Part shown: positions 1-6,118 of the stretch, one piece after another
Layout: each line of letters begins with the position of its first letter
Numbering within the stretch: position 1 is the stretch's first letter
Source of the DNA: JBGTKH01 sp041744735
GTDB taxonomy: Bacteria; Planctomycetota; Planctomycetia; Pirellulales; Pirellulaceae
Reading direction: 5' to 3'
NCBI GenBank assembly: GCA_041744735.1
Contig: JBGTKH010000323.1
Span: 1-10,312, forward strand
DNA: 10,312 bases
Position numbers and translations under genes: made by a program
Notes under the pieces: generated by a model
Seen by the model: the letters and a program-made list of their open reading frames with translations, nothing else
Told to the model about the DNA's origin: nothing
Databases searched by the model: none

Positions 1-100
1 TGCCCGCTTTCTTTTCGTCAAGAAGATTTGGCAATTACTTCGGCGCGCTATGACACAGAGTTGTCATCCCCCTGACTGAGCGAGGTTTGTCGGCGATGAA

Positions 101-371
101 GCGCGCTAGTGCTTTGTCACGGCTGGGAATTCGGGCTGAACTGTGAGCCGATGGCGCTAGCCACGGGCGTTTTTGCCGACCGCCCGACGCTAGCGCGTTT
201 TGAAGTTGCGCTAGCATCCATTTGTAGCCGAATTCGCCAGAATTTGGTTTTCGAGTTCAACACAAGACCGTCCAAATTCTGGCGAATTCGGCTACCATCA
301 ATTGAAAAGCGCAACTTCAAAACTAGCGCGTTCGGCTCACCCGAACATCAACCTGTGACAAAGCGCTAGTT
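101..371. repeat. Nested palindromic intergenic repeat block
   Basis: Three inverted-repeat layers sit inside one another. The inner layer is a perfect 24-bp pair (224-247 with 272-295, 24-nt loop). The middle layer is a perfect 16-bp pair (197-212 with 308-323). The outer layer is a 10-bp pair, GCTTTGTCAC at 111-120 with its complement at 355-364. An 8-bp pair, 143-150 with 333-340, lies between. The motif CGCTAG or CTAGCG recurs about six times. The element runs into the stop codon of the minus-strand gene that ends at 366. I recognise the flavour of planctomycete intergenic repeats, but no transposase or family name can be given. No T-run follows the hairpins, so a terminator role is not shown. 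Bases 1-100 hold nothing I can assign; frame 1 is open to a TGA at 73-75 and could be the tail of an upstream gene. Confidence 0.8.
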
Positions 372-1460
372 ACCCGTGATGTCCTTCAGTTTGCCGAAGA
401 ACGACTGCTTGCGCTCGCTGTTGATGCCCCAATTCACGGGCGGGCATTGATAGCCGTCTTGGTAGTTGCTTTCGCCCGGATCGAAATAACCCCAACTGGC
501 GTACTCGCCGATCGCCGCGACGAAATTGTTCTGCGGCTTGTCGAAGTCGAAGTGATCGTCTTCGTTGAACAGAATCGGCATCGGGCGGTAGCCGGCCACT
601 TGCCGAGTCTGTCGAACCATCTCGGCGATGCGCTGCGGCTGGCTCACGCCGTTGCCGTGGACGAGCAAAAAGTCGGCGCTGCGAACGACGTTCTCCTTGG
701 GGATCGTGTTGCCGCCATAGCTGGTGCTGACCAACAGCCGCCGCCCGTCGCGCTGCCGCTGCTTGACGCGCTCGATCAACTCATGCACGCGATCCGGCCG
801 CAGGATCACGTGGTCGTAGCGCACGTTGCATTCGTTGTTCACCTCGATCAACACGTTCTTGTAGCCGCGGTCGAAGACCCAATCGACCGTGTTGTCAACC
901 GCCCGCTTTACCGCCTCGTCATCCGTCAGCCGTTGGTCTTGCCCGAAGTAGAACACGCCCAGAATCACCGCCATGCCCAACTCGTCCGCGCGGTCGCAAA
1001 TCATTTCGAGCCGCCGCATGTAATCGTCGCGCAGGCTGCCGTCCGCTTCGATCGCCGAGTTGTGCCAAGGCTGCTCGCGCGAATATCCCTGCGGGCTGCC
1101 TCCCTGCAAATTAATGGTGAACGACAGCAGCCCGTGCTTCCGCCACAGAGGCATCGCCGCCACAAACTCGCGCGTGTTGCGATCCGCGTCCCAACGGCCG
1201 GTGTCGGGATAGTTCCAGCGAGCGCGCGTCTCGGGATTCCGATCGTCGAAGATCGCCTGCACCATCCGCGAGTTGAGCAGCAGCCCTTCGATCTTCTTCC
1301 CCTGCCAACTCCGCCCCGCATACGTCGGCTGCCCGTTGATGTAAAACGCCTCGCCGCGAATCGAAACCTCGGTCTTCCGCACGGTAACAGGATCGGCACC
1401 CGACACCAATGCGCAGCAATTGAGAAGGAAGCACACTGTCAACGATCGGACGGTCTTCAT
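366..1460 (-). CDS. Secreted glycoside-hydrolase-like protein
   Basis: This gene encodes 364 residues. The start at 1460 is chosen because AAGGA lies about 8 nt upstream and the product then begins with a signal peptide (MKTVRSLTVCFLLNCCALVSG, about residues 1-21). The frame stays open to 1745, but that extension only translates the intergenic repeat and is rejected. The body looks like a TIM-barrel glycoside hydrolase of the GH5/cellulase-like type. Segment VLIEVNNECN (203-212) carries an Asn-Glu pair (N209-E210) at the usual acid/base position. Segment ILFNEDDHFDFD (296-307) offers E300 as a possible nucleophile. LLVHGN (265-270) is another typical strand end. It should act in the periplasm or outside the cell on a polysaccharide, but the substrate cannot be read from sequence. 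The stop codon (AAC TAG CGC) falls in the repeat block. The catalytic assignment is inferred; the family class is moderately sure. Confidence 0.75.
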   Translation of the reverse strand: MKTVRSLTVCFLLNCCALVSGADPVTVRKTEVSIRGEAFYINGQPTYAGRSWQGKKIEGLLLNSRMVQAIFDDRNPETRARWNYPDTGRWDADRNTREFVAAMPLWRKHGLLSFTINLQGGSPQGYSREQPWHNSAIEADGSLRDDYMRRLEMICDRADELGMAVILGVFYFGQDQRLTDDEAVKRAVDNTVDWVFDRGYKNVLIEVNNECNVRYDHVILRPDRVHELIERVKQRQRDGRRLLVSTSYGGNTIPKENVVRSADFLLVHGNGVSQPQRIAEMVRQTRQVAGYRPMPILFNEDDHFDFDKPQNNFVAAIGEYASWGYFDPGESNYQDGYQCPPVNWGINSERKQSFFGKLKDITGN

Positions 1461-1572
1461 TGCCACGTTCCTTGGAGTTTGCACTGTTTCTGACGAGCGC
1501 GTCGATTGACTCGTACCAGCCTTACAATAATCGACGACAACCTGCCCTGCCATGATCTGGCCACGCGGGCTG

Positions 1573-1692
1573 GCGGCTTGTTGATTTAGTAACCCGAAGC
1601 GTAAGCGAGGGCGTCCTTTCCTCCCTCGCTTACGCTTCGGGTTATGATTCACGCCATACGTTGATTCGACGCCGACTAAATCAACAAGCCGC
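1573..1692. repeat. Nested inverted repeat in divergent intergenic region
   Basis: A perfect 21-bp inverted repeat (1591-1611 with 1623-1643, 11-nt loop) is enclosed by a perfect 18-bp inverted repeat (1573-1590 with 1675-1692). The inner arm contains AACCCGAAGCGTAAGCGAGG, a sequence type I associate with planctomycete intergenic space. The element lies between two divergent genes (starts at 1460 and 1836) and could affect their promoters. No clear -35/-10 pair was recognised in 1461-1835. Confidence 0.85.
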
Positions 1693-1835
1693 TGGTCCCG
1701 GTGGGAGCCCCACGGTGATACGTGCGCTGTTTCGCTGTTTGACATTCAAGGGGACGAAGCCTAAGCTGCCGTATCCCTATGACGCAAGTGTTGGCGGATT
1801 CCACGGCCGCCCTGACCCAAGGAGTGTTAAAAGTC

Positions 1836-3203
1836 ATGTCGCTGGTGCCCAACGTGAAACCCGTAACCGCCGTCTTACTGGCCGCCGGGCTGTTGATTGC
1901 CAGCGCCTCATGGCGGGTCGTGCTGGCCCAGCCGGCAACGGATGCTGTGAAACTCAATGCGGATACATTCGGCCCGATCCACCAGCAAATCAGACCGCAG
2001 CCCGGCGAGTCCCGTTGGATGGAGATTCCCTGGCTGACCGACCTGCACGCAGCCCGCCAGAAAGCTGCGGCCGAAGGAAAGCCTTTGTTCCTCATGGCGG
2101 CAGGTAAAGCCATCAGCATCGGGATGTGCTGAAGCGGCGGTCGCGACGTGGGCCGTGCGCCCGCCTATTGGTCCGAAGAAAACGTTAAGCTGATCATTGA
2201 CAACTTCGTTCCTCTTTCCGTCCATGGCGCCGACCAGCGCCGCCAAGATGCGGTCGGCCAATTCTATCGCGACGCGGGCCTGAATCTGGACAAGTTTGAA
2301 GCCGTGCAGTGTTGCGTTACGGCAGGCGGCAAGGTTCTTGAAGCGACTTACCTGGGAATTGACCTCCAGAACACTTTGGAAAAATGGCAGGCACTGCCGG
2401 AGTCCGAACGTGCCCTCGGTGCCGTCAAAATCGCAAACCCCGGCGGCGTTAACATCCAACCGACTGAGTCCACTCCGCCCGCTGGCGGCTTGATCCTCAA
2501 GGTTTACACACGGGCTTTCATGCGCGACGACGCGGGCCAGCTCTGCTATGTGACCGGCAAAAACCTCTGGCTCGACGAAGCAGGGAACAGAACCCTGGAG
2601 TCCGATTATCACAACGAGCGCACCGCCGCTCACCAGGCCCAACCAGACCACATGTGGCTGACCGAAGCCGAATGGAAGTCGCTGATCCCGGCCAACCCCA
2701 GGAAGGACGATCAGTTCCCAATGCCGACGAGCATCACCGACCGCATCCTGCGCTGGCATTTGAACCCCCTCAGGTTTTACGGTCGTTATGGGCCGGACGC
2801 GCTGGATCGCCATACGGTGCGGGCTGGCGAACTGACCTTGACCGTGGAAGCCGTCGCGCCCCATGCGGTTCGGCTGCGGCTTGACGGTTTCGCCAGACTT
2901 GGCCAAGTACCGCCCGCCGCCGTCGTCGAGCGGAAGATCGCCAGCCTCGATCAATGGGGATATGAGCCCCGCGTGCTCGGCTTTCTCGAGTACGAGCCGC
3001 AGCAGCAGGTCTTCATCCGGTTCGACATCGTCGCGATGGGCGAACACTTTGGCCGGCTCGGCAACGGCAGCGCTGCCCCGTCTCGGCTCGGCCTGCAACC
3101 TCTGGGGATGTCCTTCGAGTTGGTCAAGGGCGATCAACCTGCTGACCGCATCCTACCGGGACGCGCCGCCAATGCGCAGAGTTATTTCGATGTGAGCAAC
3201 TAG
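1836..3203 (+). CDS. Candidate selenoprotein with thioredoxin-like domain (in-frame TGA)
   Basis: Reading through one TGA at 2130-2132 gives 455 residues with Sec99 directly after Cys98 (context IGMC-U-SGGRDVGR). The frame is identical before and after the TGA and then stays open for about 1.07 kb. The ATG at 1836 has AAGGAG 11 nt upstream; an in-frame ATG at 1779 is an alternative. Residues 10-30 are a hydrophobic anchor or signal (TAVLLAAGLLIASASWRVVL). Residues 62-150 look thioredoxin-like: IPWLTDLHAARQKAAAEGKP, then a helix, then VKLIIDNFVPLSV. The C-terminal half (about 165-455) is unrecognised. A hairpin with bSECIS geometry follows the TGA. The likely role is membrane-attached or periplasmic redox chemistry at the Cys-Sec pair, which is inference. 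The alternative is a nonsense mutation, leaving a 98-residue stub and a 351-residue GTG-started remnant at 2148 without a good ribosome binding site. No selA, selB, selC or selD is in view. The gene ends AAC TAG CGC. Confidence 0.6.
2130..2165 (+). promoter_or_regulatory. UGA codon plus bSECIS-like hairpin
   Basis: The in-frame TGA is 2130-2132. Downstream, GGCGG (2136-2140) pairs with CCGCC (2161-2165). After a U-C mismatch, CGC (2142-2144) pairs with GCG (2157-2159), followed by a G-U pair (2145 with 2156), a bulged A (2146) and CG (2147-2148) with CG (2154-2155). The apical loop is UGGGC (2149-2153). The loop starts 16 nt after the UGA and has G at its second position. This agrees with the published bacterial SECIS description (loop roughly 16-37 nt from the UGA, a G among its first two bases). 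The pairing was found by eye and no energy was computed. Confidence 0.55.
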
Positions 3204-3430
3204 CGCGTCTGCCGCGACGCCGGCTTCGAGCCATTCGTAGGTTCGTCGCCGCGGACAAGTACGTCGTCGGGAAACATGCGGCTTAGCGGTTGGTAGATTG
3301 ATAATAAGGATGCGCGAAATCAAAGCACGGGCAGACGCTGGCGATCTGGCGTGGTTGCAACAACGCGGCAAAGTGTTCGAGGCCATTGGCGCGGCATAGT
3401 CGCTCGAATACATTCGCGCTGGCAATTGGG

Positions 3431-3628
3431 ACCAGGATAGGCCGACCAGTGCGGCCGCGTAACAGGCCGCGACTTGACCGCACTAGGCCGACCGGCCGTG
3501 GTCGGCCTAGCATCGGATTGCGTTTGGAAAACGCCGCACGAAGCCTCTTGTTTTTCCGCAACGACGTGCGAAAATGAGGGCCGTCCGATTAACGGATACA
3601 CCGCCAAGACCTGACGGCCTATCCTGGT
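3431..3628. repeat. Structured gene-free region with nested inverted repeats
   Basis: The stretch 3204-3665 has no convincing gene. Within it a 14-bp inverted repeat (3431-3444 with 3615-3628) encloses AGTGCGG/CCGCACT (3448-3454 with 3478-3484) and a perfect 10-bp hairpin, CTAGGCCGAC at 3483-3492 with its complement at 3501-3510 (8-nt loop). AGGCCGACC also recurs as a direct repeat (from 3439 and from 3485). No T-run follows, so this is not a standard terminator. It lies just upstream of the cassette array and could be decayed cassette or attC DNA. Confidence 0.6.
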
Positions 3629-3672
3629 TTCCGCCAACCCCGATACGCGGGTCGGTCTAATAATTGTTCGGC
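3593..3672 (+). other. Degenerate attC (attC0) at left end of cassette array
   Basis: The right arm fits the array pattern. R' is GTTCGGC (3666-3672), preceded by a 9-nt spacer (3657-3665) and L' GTCGGT (3651-3656). The left arm is poor: GACCTGAC (3608-3615) can pair with L' only if one T bulges, and the candidate R'' box (3593-3599) ends TAC instead of AAC. R' here is complementary to R'' of attC1 (GCCGAAC), as expected if 3667-4879 entered as one cassette. It could instead be an attI or a decayed attC. The right half is much better supported than the left. Confidence 0.45.
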
Positions 3673-3701
3673 AAGCAAACCTTACATAGGACAGCTCCAC
3701 C

Positions 3702-4293
3702 ATGAAGCCTGACTCACTCCCTACAAGCAACGTCGATTCGACGGATCCGGCGGCCACGGATGCACGACCACCGATCCAACGACGCTTTCTTGGGAACCTT
3801 CCTGTAAACGCTGATGAGTTTGAATCGGGGAGCGAGATCTCTATCGACACTGCCAGCGACGGATCGAGCAGACAGCGGGTATCCCGCTCAAATTCAGGGA
3901 CATTGGCCCGGCTTGTGGAATAGCAATATCGACGCAGCAGTGAATTGGGGAAACGGGAAAGCCTACTTCTTTCGCGGGCGGGAGTACATCCGTTATGACA
4001 TTGCGGCCGATCGCGCCGATCCCGGGTATCCTGCAGCAATTGCATCCAATTGGCCCGGCCTGTGGGTCGATCGCGTTGACGCTGCGATCAACTGGCGCGA
4101 TCATTTGCAACGTCGTAACGAATATACTCGTCCGCGCGAAAAAAGTAGATCTTTCCTGTTCCCAGACTCCGGATACCCGAGAAAGATTTTCCCGCACTGG
4201 CCTAGCCTCTTTTTCTCGACCGCACAGGCAAAGATCCTCCTCCGCAGTTCCTCTTTAGTCGAATTCCCAACGTCAGGCAACAGTGAACATTAA
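3702..4293 (+). pseudogene. Hemopexin-repeat protein, disrupted
   Basis: The frame from ATG 3702 (MKPDSLPTSN) meets a degenerate repeat end (DTASD) and then a 4-bp insertion, GGAT at 3861-3864. Removing it joins DTASD to RADSGYPAQIQGHWPGLW in the second frame (frame of 3814). A complete hemopexin repeat follows at about 3919-4065: IDAAVNWGNGKAYFFRGREY, then IRYD, DRADPGYP and NWPGLW. A third repeat begins VDRVDAAINW and breaks at 4096. Bases 4096-4162 are inverted in place: their reverse complement encodes GTGKIYFFRADEYIRYDVAN, then DR, which joins in frame to ADSGYPRKIFPHWPSL. Hemopexin repeats form beta-propeller blades that bind metal, haem or protein in other families; the role here is unknown. 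Past about 4210 the frame is not hemopexin-like. The gene is very probably non-functional as it stands. Confidence 0.75.
4096..4162 (-). other. 67-bp micro-inversion inside hemopexin repeat
   Basis: Inverting these 67 bases restores an uninterrupted third hemopexin repeat in the same frame as both flanks: INWGTGKIYFFRADEY, then IRYDVANDRADSGYP. Breakpoints lie after TGG (4093-4095) and before CAGACTCC (4163). Short CTGG (4092-4095) and CCAG (4162-4165) inverted repeats flank them. Confidence 0.85.
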
Positions 4294-4369
4294 CGGACAC
4301 GATGTGTGGGTTACGGCATTCAAGGACTTGGCTGGAAAGATCATTCTCAACAATGCAGGCGTAAACTGA
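4259..4369 (+). pseudogene. C-terminal ORF fragment overlapping the TPR-like gene
   Basis: A third frame opens after a TAG at 4256-4258 and reads to TGA 4367-4369. Its last residues are INGHDVWVTAFKDLAGKI, then ILNNAGVN, which look like real coding sequence. The stop overlaps the next start as TGATG (ATG 4369), the usual sign of translational coupling. No start codon is visible. The preceding frame 3 peptide RIPNVRQ (about 4260-4280) could belong to the same lost protein. It may be the true 3' end of the disrupted gene upstream. I do not recognise the family. Confidence 0.4.
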
Positions 4370-4791
4370 TGGCGGACCCCACTGATGTTGCAGACCAACT
4401 CATCAGGGCCGGCGACTATGACGGAGCCTTTGCGCTGCTTCAGTCAGCAGTTGCCGATTCAAACCAGCCCCCAGCATCGCGGGCAGATGCGTTTCAATTA
4501 CTGGGAACGTTGGTGCAAATCAATCCGTCATTTGGCGACGGTGATGAATGTGGACTATCGTACTACCTTCGAGCCCTCAAAATAGATCCACATCATCTGT
4601 GGGCGCTTTATGGTGTGATTTCGACATATGGTCCGCGCTTTCCAGACCACCAGGACGATGATGCTTGCCGGACGGCATTGGATGCCATCTCGCTGCAATT
4701 GCATGAACTCGATGCGGAGGCGCAGCGTTTCGTCAGGGAGAAACGCGACATCCTCACACAAGCACAATGCAATCGCCGAACAAGCGGATGA
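4369..4791 (+). CDS. TPR-like helical protein, integron cassette gene
   Basis: This encodes 140 residues, helical throughout, with tetratricopeptide-like spacing: DQLIRAGDYDGAFALLQSAV near the N terminus, then ADAFQLLGTLVQINP, then SYYLRALKIDPHHLWALYGV. TPR folds are protein-binding scaffolds; the partner is unknown. The start is ATG 4369, overlapping the previous stop as TGATG. The in-frame ATG at 4306 is rejected because it covers the well-supported end of the upstream frame. The last residues (from about 4775) are encoded by attC1, and the stop at 4789-4791 is inside the site, as is common for cassette genes. It has no signal peptide and is probably cytosolic. Confidence 0.65.
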   Translation: MADPTDVADQLIRAGDYDGAFALLQSAVADSNQPPASRADAFQLLGTLVQINPSFGDGDECGLSYYLRALKIDPHHLWALYGVISTYGPRFPDHQDDDACRTALDAISLQLHELDAEAQRFVREKRDILTQAQCNRRTSG

Positions 4792-4885
4792 AGCCGACCG
4801 AAATATGCCCGGCGAATCGAGTTCTTCGTGATCGCGGCGTCGTTCGCGCCGGGCATATTTCGGCGGCTTATCCTGGTCGTTCGCG
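4775..4885 (+). other. attC1 integron recombination site
   Basis: R'' GCCGAAC (4775-4781), 8 nt, extrahelical G 4790, L'' AAGCCG (4791-4796), extrahelical A 4797, a perfect 17-bp stem (4798-4814 with 4847-4863), L' CGGCTT (4864-4869), 9 nt, R' GTTCGCG (4879-4885). The length of 111 bp is within the attC range. The R' box is the perfect complement of R'' in attC2. Confidence 0.9.
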
Positions 4886-5609
4886 GAAAGGTCCTATGCG
4901 ATCGGAAGTGGCCAAGTTCGCGTCGCAACTTGATGTCCTCATCGGTTTCGTTGAGGGACGTGTGGATGGTGCGTCGCTCGATGCGGCACTCGGTACGGAA
5001 GAAATGAAGACTCTGCTCAGTTCCTTCGAGGACCCTCGCTACCCCGCAATCAGCAATCATTTTCGGCGACTCCACAACAAGCAAGATCGCACATCACTCG
5101 GCGGTCTCGTTAATTCCGAAGGCATCATTGAGGACTTTCTTCAGAAGGCTGAGGTCACTTTTACGTCGTCGAAACGTTACTTCAACACGTACCGGCTGCT
5201 GCTCAAAGCGCTTCCTAAATATGTTGACCCTCCAATGGACTTTCTTTCCGAACATGTGATCCCGAAGGACGACGGTCTGAGTGACGCCAAGAAAGCCAAG
5301 GCCATCAAAGAACGGATAATGGAGCACTTTCGTTTCATTTCAAAACCGCCGAGTTGGATTCAAAACCCCGATTGGCCGATTCGCAACGGCAAGCCCCTTG
5401 TCTTTATCGGTCAAATTCCAATTGACGCGCCAGATCTGTTTCATGACACCGGTGCTGCCTTTGTGTTCTACGACCCATCGGATGGAAGCTTTGAAACTGT
5501 GGCTCAATTCCACTAACGACAATTCCGCGAACAAGGCGTTGCACGCGAGCGGGCGGCAGCGTCGGTTTTGAAATCAACATCAAACGCGCCCGCCGCGTGA
5601 ACTTTGTCG
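4880..5609 (+). mobile_element. Integron gene cassette 2
   Basis: Starts TTCGCG (the R' of attC1) and ends at the G of the R' of attC2. Circularised, its own attC would have R'' CGCGAAC against R' GTTCGCG, a perfect match. It carries one gene, in the standard orientation. Confidence 0.85.
4896..5516 (+). CDS. Immunity-protein-like cassette protein
   Basis: This encodes 206 residues. ATG 4896 is chosen over the longer frame from 4767 because the extension would cross attC1, which was not part of the circular cassette; GGAAAGG ends 4-5 nt before this ATG. The 5' leader inside the cassette is only 16 nt. The N-terminal two-thirds is charged and helical. The C terminus has PPSWIQNPDWPIRNGKPLVF (151-170), then IGQIPI and LFHDTGAAFVFYD (181-193). 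WP, the Gly-Lys-Pro-Leu run, the GQ strand and an Asp-x-Gly before an aromatic strand recall proteins carried as immunity or antitoxin-like cargo (SUFU/SMI1/DUF1963-like flavour). This is an impression, not a domain match. No toxin gene is adjacent. No signal peptide. Confidence 0.7.
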   Translation: MRSEVAKFASQLDVLIGFVEGRVDGASLDAALGTEEMKTLLSSFEDPRYPAISNHFRRLHNKQDRTSLGGLVNSEGIIEDFLQKAEVTFTSSKRYFNTYRLLLKALPKYVDPPMDFLSEHVIPKDDGLSDAKKAKAIKERIMEHFRFISKPPSWIQNPDWPIRNGKPLVFIGQIPIDAPDLFHDTGAAFVFYDPSDGSFETVAQFH

Positions 5610-5615
5610 TTCGGC
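5526..5615 (+). other. attC2 integron recombination site
   Basis: R'' CGCGAAC (5526-5532), 8 nt, extrahelical G 5541, L'' CACGCG (5542-5547), extrahelical A 5548, stem GCGGGCG (5549-5555) with CGCCCGC (5587-5593), L' CGCGTG (5594-5599), 9 nt, R' GTTCGGC (5609-5615). Length 90 bp. It starts 9 nt after the cassette 2 stop codon. Confidence 0.9.
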
Positions 5616-6112
5616 AGCAAAACGAAATGCGCACCATGTTGTCTTTCAGTATCGTGCTTGTCGCAATCGGATGCGAGCGTCAACCGCAGGCGGCGCTTCC
5701 GACCGAAACGGCCAACATCGCGCCAAAGGAGACCGTTATGGATTGGGACGATCCACTTGATCCCGTCGCCGTCACCGTGCCCGACGTCGTCGCGGGCAAG
5801 ACGAGTATTGTTTTAGTCATTCACGATTCGGGACACGGCGGGTGGCAATTCATGGATGGCCAGGATGTGAAAGGAAGCAAGCCTGCAGTGATACCGAAAG
5901 AGGTGCTGCTTCGACTCGACCCGTCGCTGGCGGAACTCAAGGATCTGCCAGTTGGTTGGCGTGCTCGCCGCGCGTCGTCGAAGGTTCCGTGGATTCGAGA
6001 AAAGAACCCTACAGCGGAGTGACTAGCCGCCGAACTATCGGATGCACGGGAGACCTCGGCGCAGTCGGTCCTGAATTCAAACTTTACTCCTCGGTCCCCG
6101 TGATCCGGGGCG
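5610..6112 (+). mobile_element. Integron gene cassette 3
   Basis: About 500 bp from TTCGGC (the R' of attC2) to the G of the R' of attC3. Its terminal boxes GTTCGGC and GCCGAAC are complementary. It carries a single small gene. Confidence 0.85.
5627..6022 (+). CDS. Small cassette protein with DSG-HGGWQF and DLPVGW motifs
   Basis: From ATG 5627 the product is 131 residues and begins with a lipoprotein-like signal (MRTMLSFSIVLVAIGCERQ, Cys at the end of the hydrophobic run; the lipobox is imperfect). ATG 5738 is a strong alternative: AAAGGAG sits exactly 6 nt upstream and gives 94 residues starting MDWDDPLDP. ATG 5597 lies in attC2 and is rejected. The conserved-looking core is IVLVIHDSGHGGWQFMDGQD, then DPSLAELKDLPVGWRARR and PWIRE. 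I recall small uncharacterised bacterial proteins with this layout (a GWQF strand, then DPS-L, DLP-GW, W-R), perhaps immunity-like, but cannot name a family with certainty. The stop is 6 nt before attC3. Confidence 0.65.
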   Translation: MRTMLSFSIVLVAIGCERQPQAALPTETANIAPKETVMDWDDPLDPVAVTVPDVVAGKTSIVLVIHDSGHGGWQFMDGQDVKGSKPAVIPKEVLLRLDPSLAELKDLPVGWRARRASSKVPWIREKNPTAE

Positions 6113-6118
6113 TTCTGC
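6029..6118 (+). other. attC3 integron recombination site
   Basis: R'' GCCGAAC (6029-6035), 8 nt, extrahelical G 6044, L'' CACGGG (6045-6050), extrahelical A 6051, GACC (6052-6055) with GGTC (6093-6096), L' CCCGTG (6097-6102), 9 nt, R' GTTCTGC (6112-6118). Length 90 bp. R'' complements the R' of attC2, and R' complements the unusual R'' of attC4. Confidence 0.9.

Larger units (their letters stand above)
3667..4879 (+). mobile_element. Integron gene cassette 1
   Basis: Bounded by the TT of the R' box of attC0 and the G of the R' box of attC1. It carries the broken hemopexin-repeat gene, a small C-terminal ORF fragment and a TPR-like gene. At 1.2 kb it is large for a cassette. The left limit depends on the degenerate attC0. 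Confidence 0.5.

Noticed and set aside
447..1493. 348-codon plus-strand open frame
   Set aside because: Antisense shadow of the glycoside-hydrolase-like gene; the opposite strand has a signal peptide, ribosome binding site and catalytic-type motifs.
1461..1745. N-terminal extension of the glycoside-hydrolase-like gene
   Set aside because: It translates the palindromic repeat (NPKRKRGRKGRP) and would bury the signal peptide in the middle of the protein.
1908..3137. 409-codon minus-strand open frame across the TGA region
   Set aside because: Shadow of the thioredoxin-like gene in a GC-rich region; its translation shows no recognisable domain and no ribosome binding site, while the plus strand reads as a coherent fold.
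3483..3510. Rho-independent terminator hairpin
   Set aside because: The 10-bp stem is perfect but no T-run follows it.
3477..3528. A further attC upstream, with GTTTGGA as R' box
   Set aside because: The bases at the L'' and R'' positions do not pair with the expected L' and R' segments.
3841..4197. 118-codon minus-strand frame in the hemopexin region
   Set aside because: Mostly an antisense shadow. Its only meaningful part is the inverted 67-bp segment, and that reads in a different minus-strand frame.
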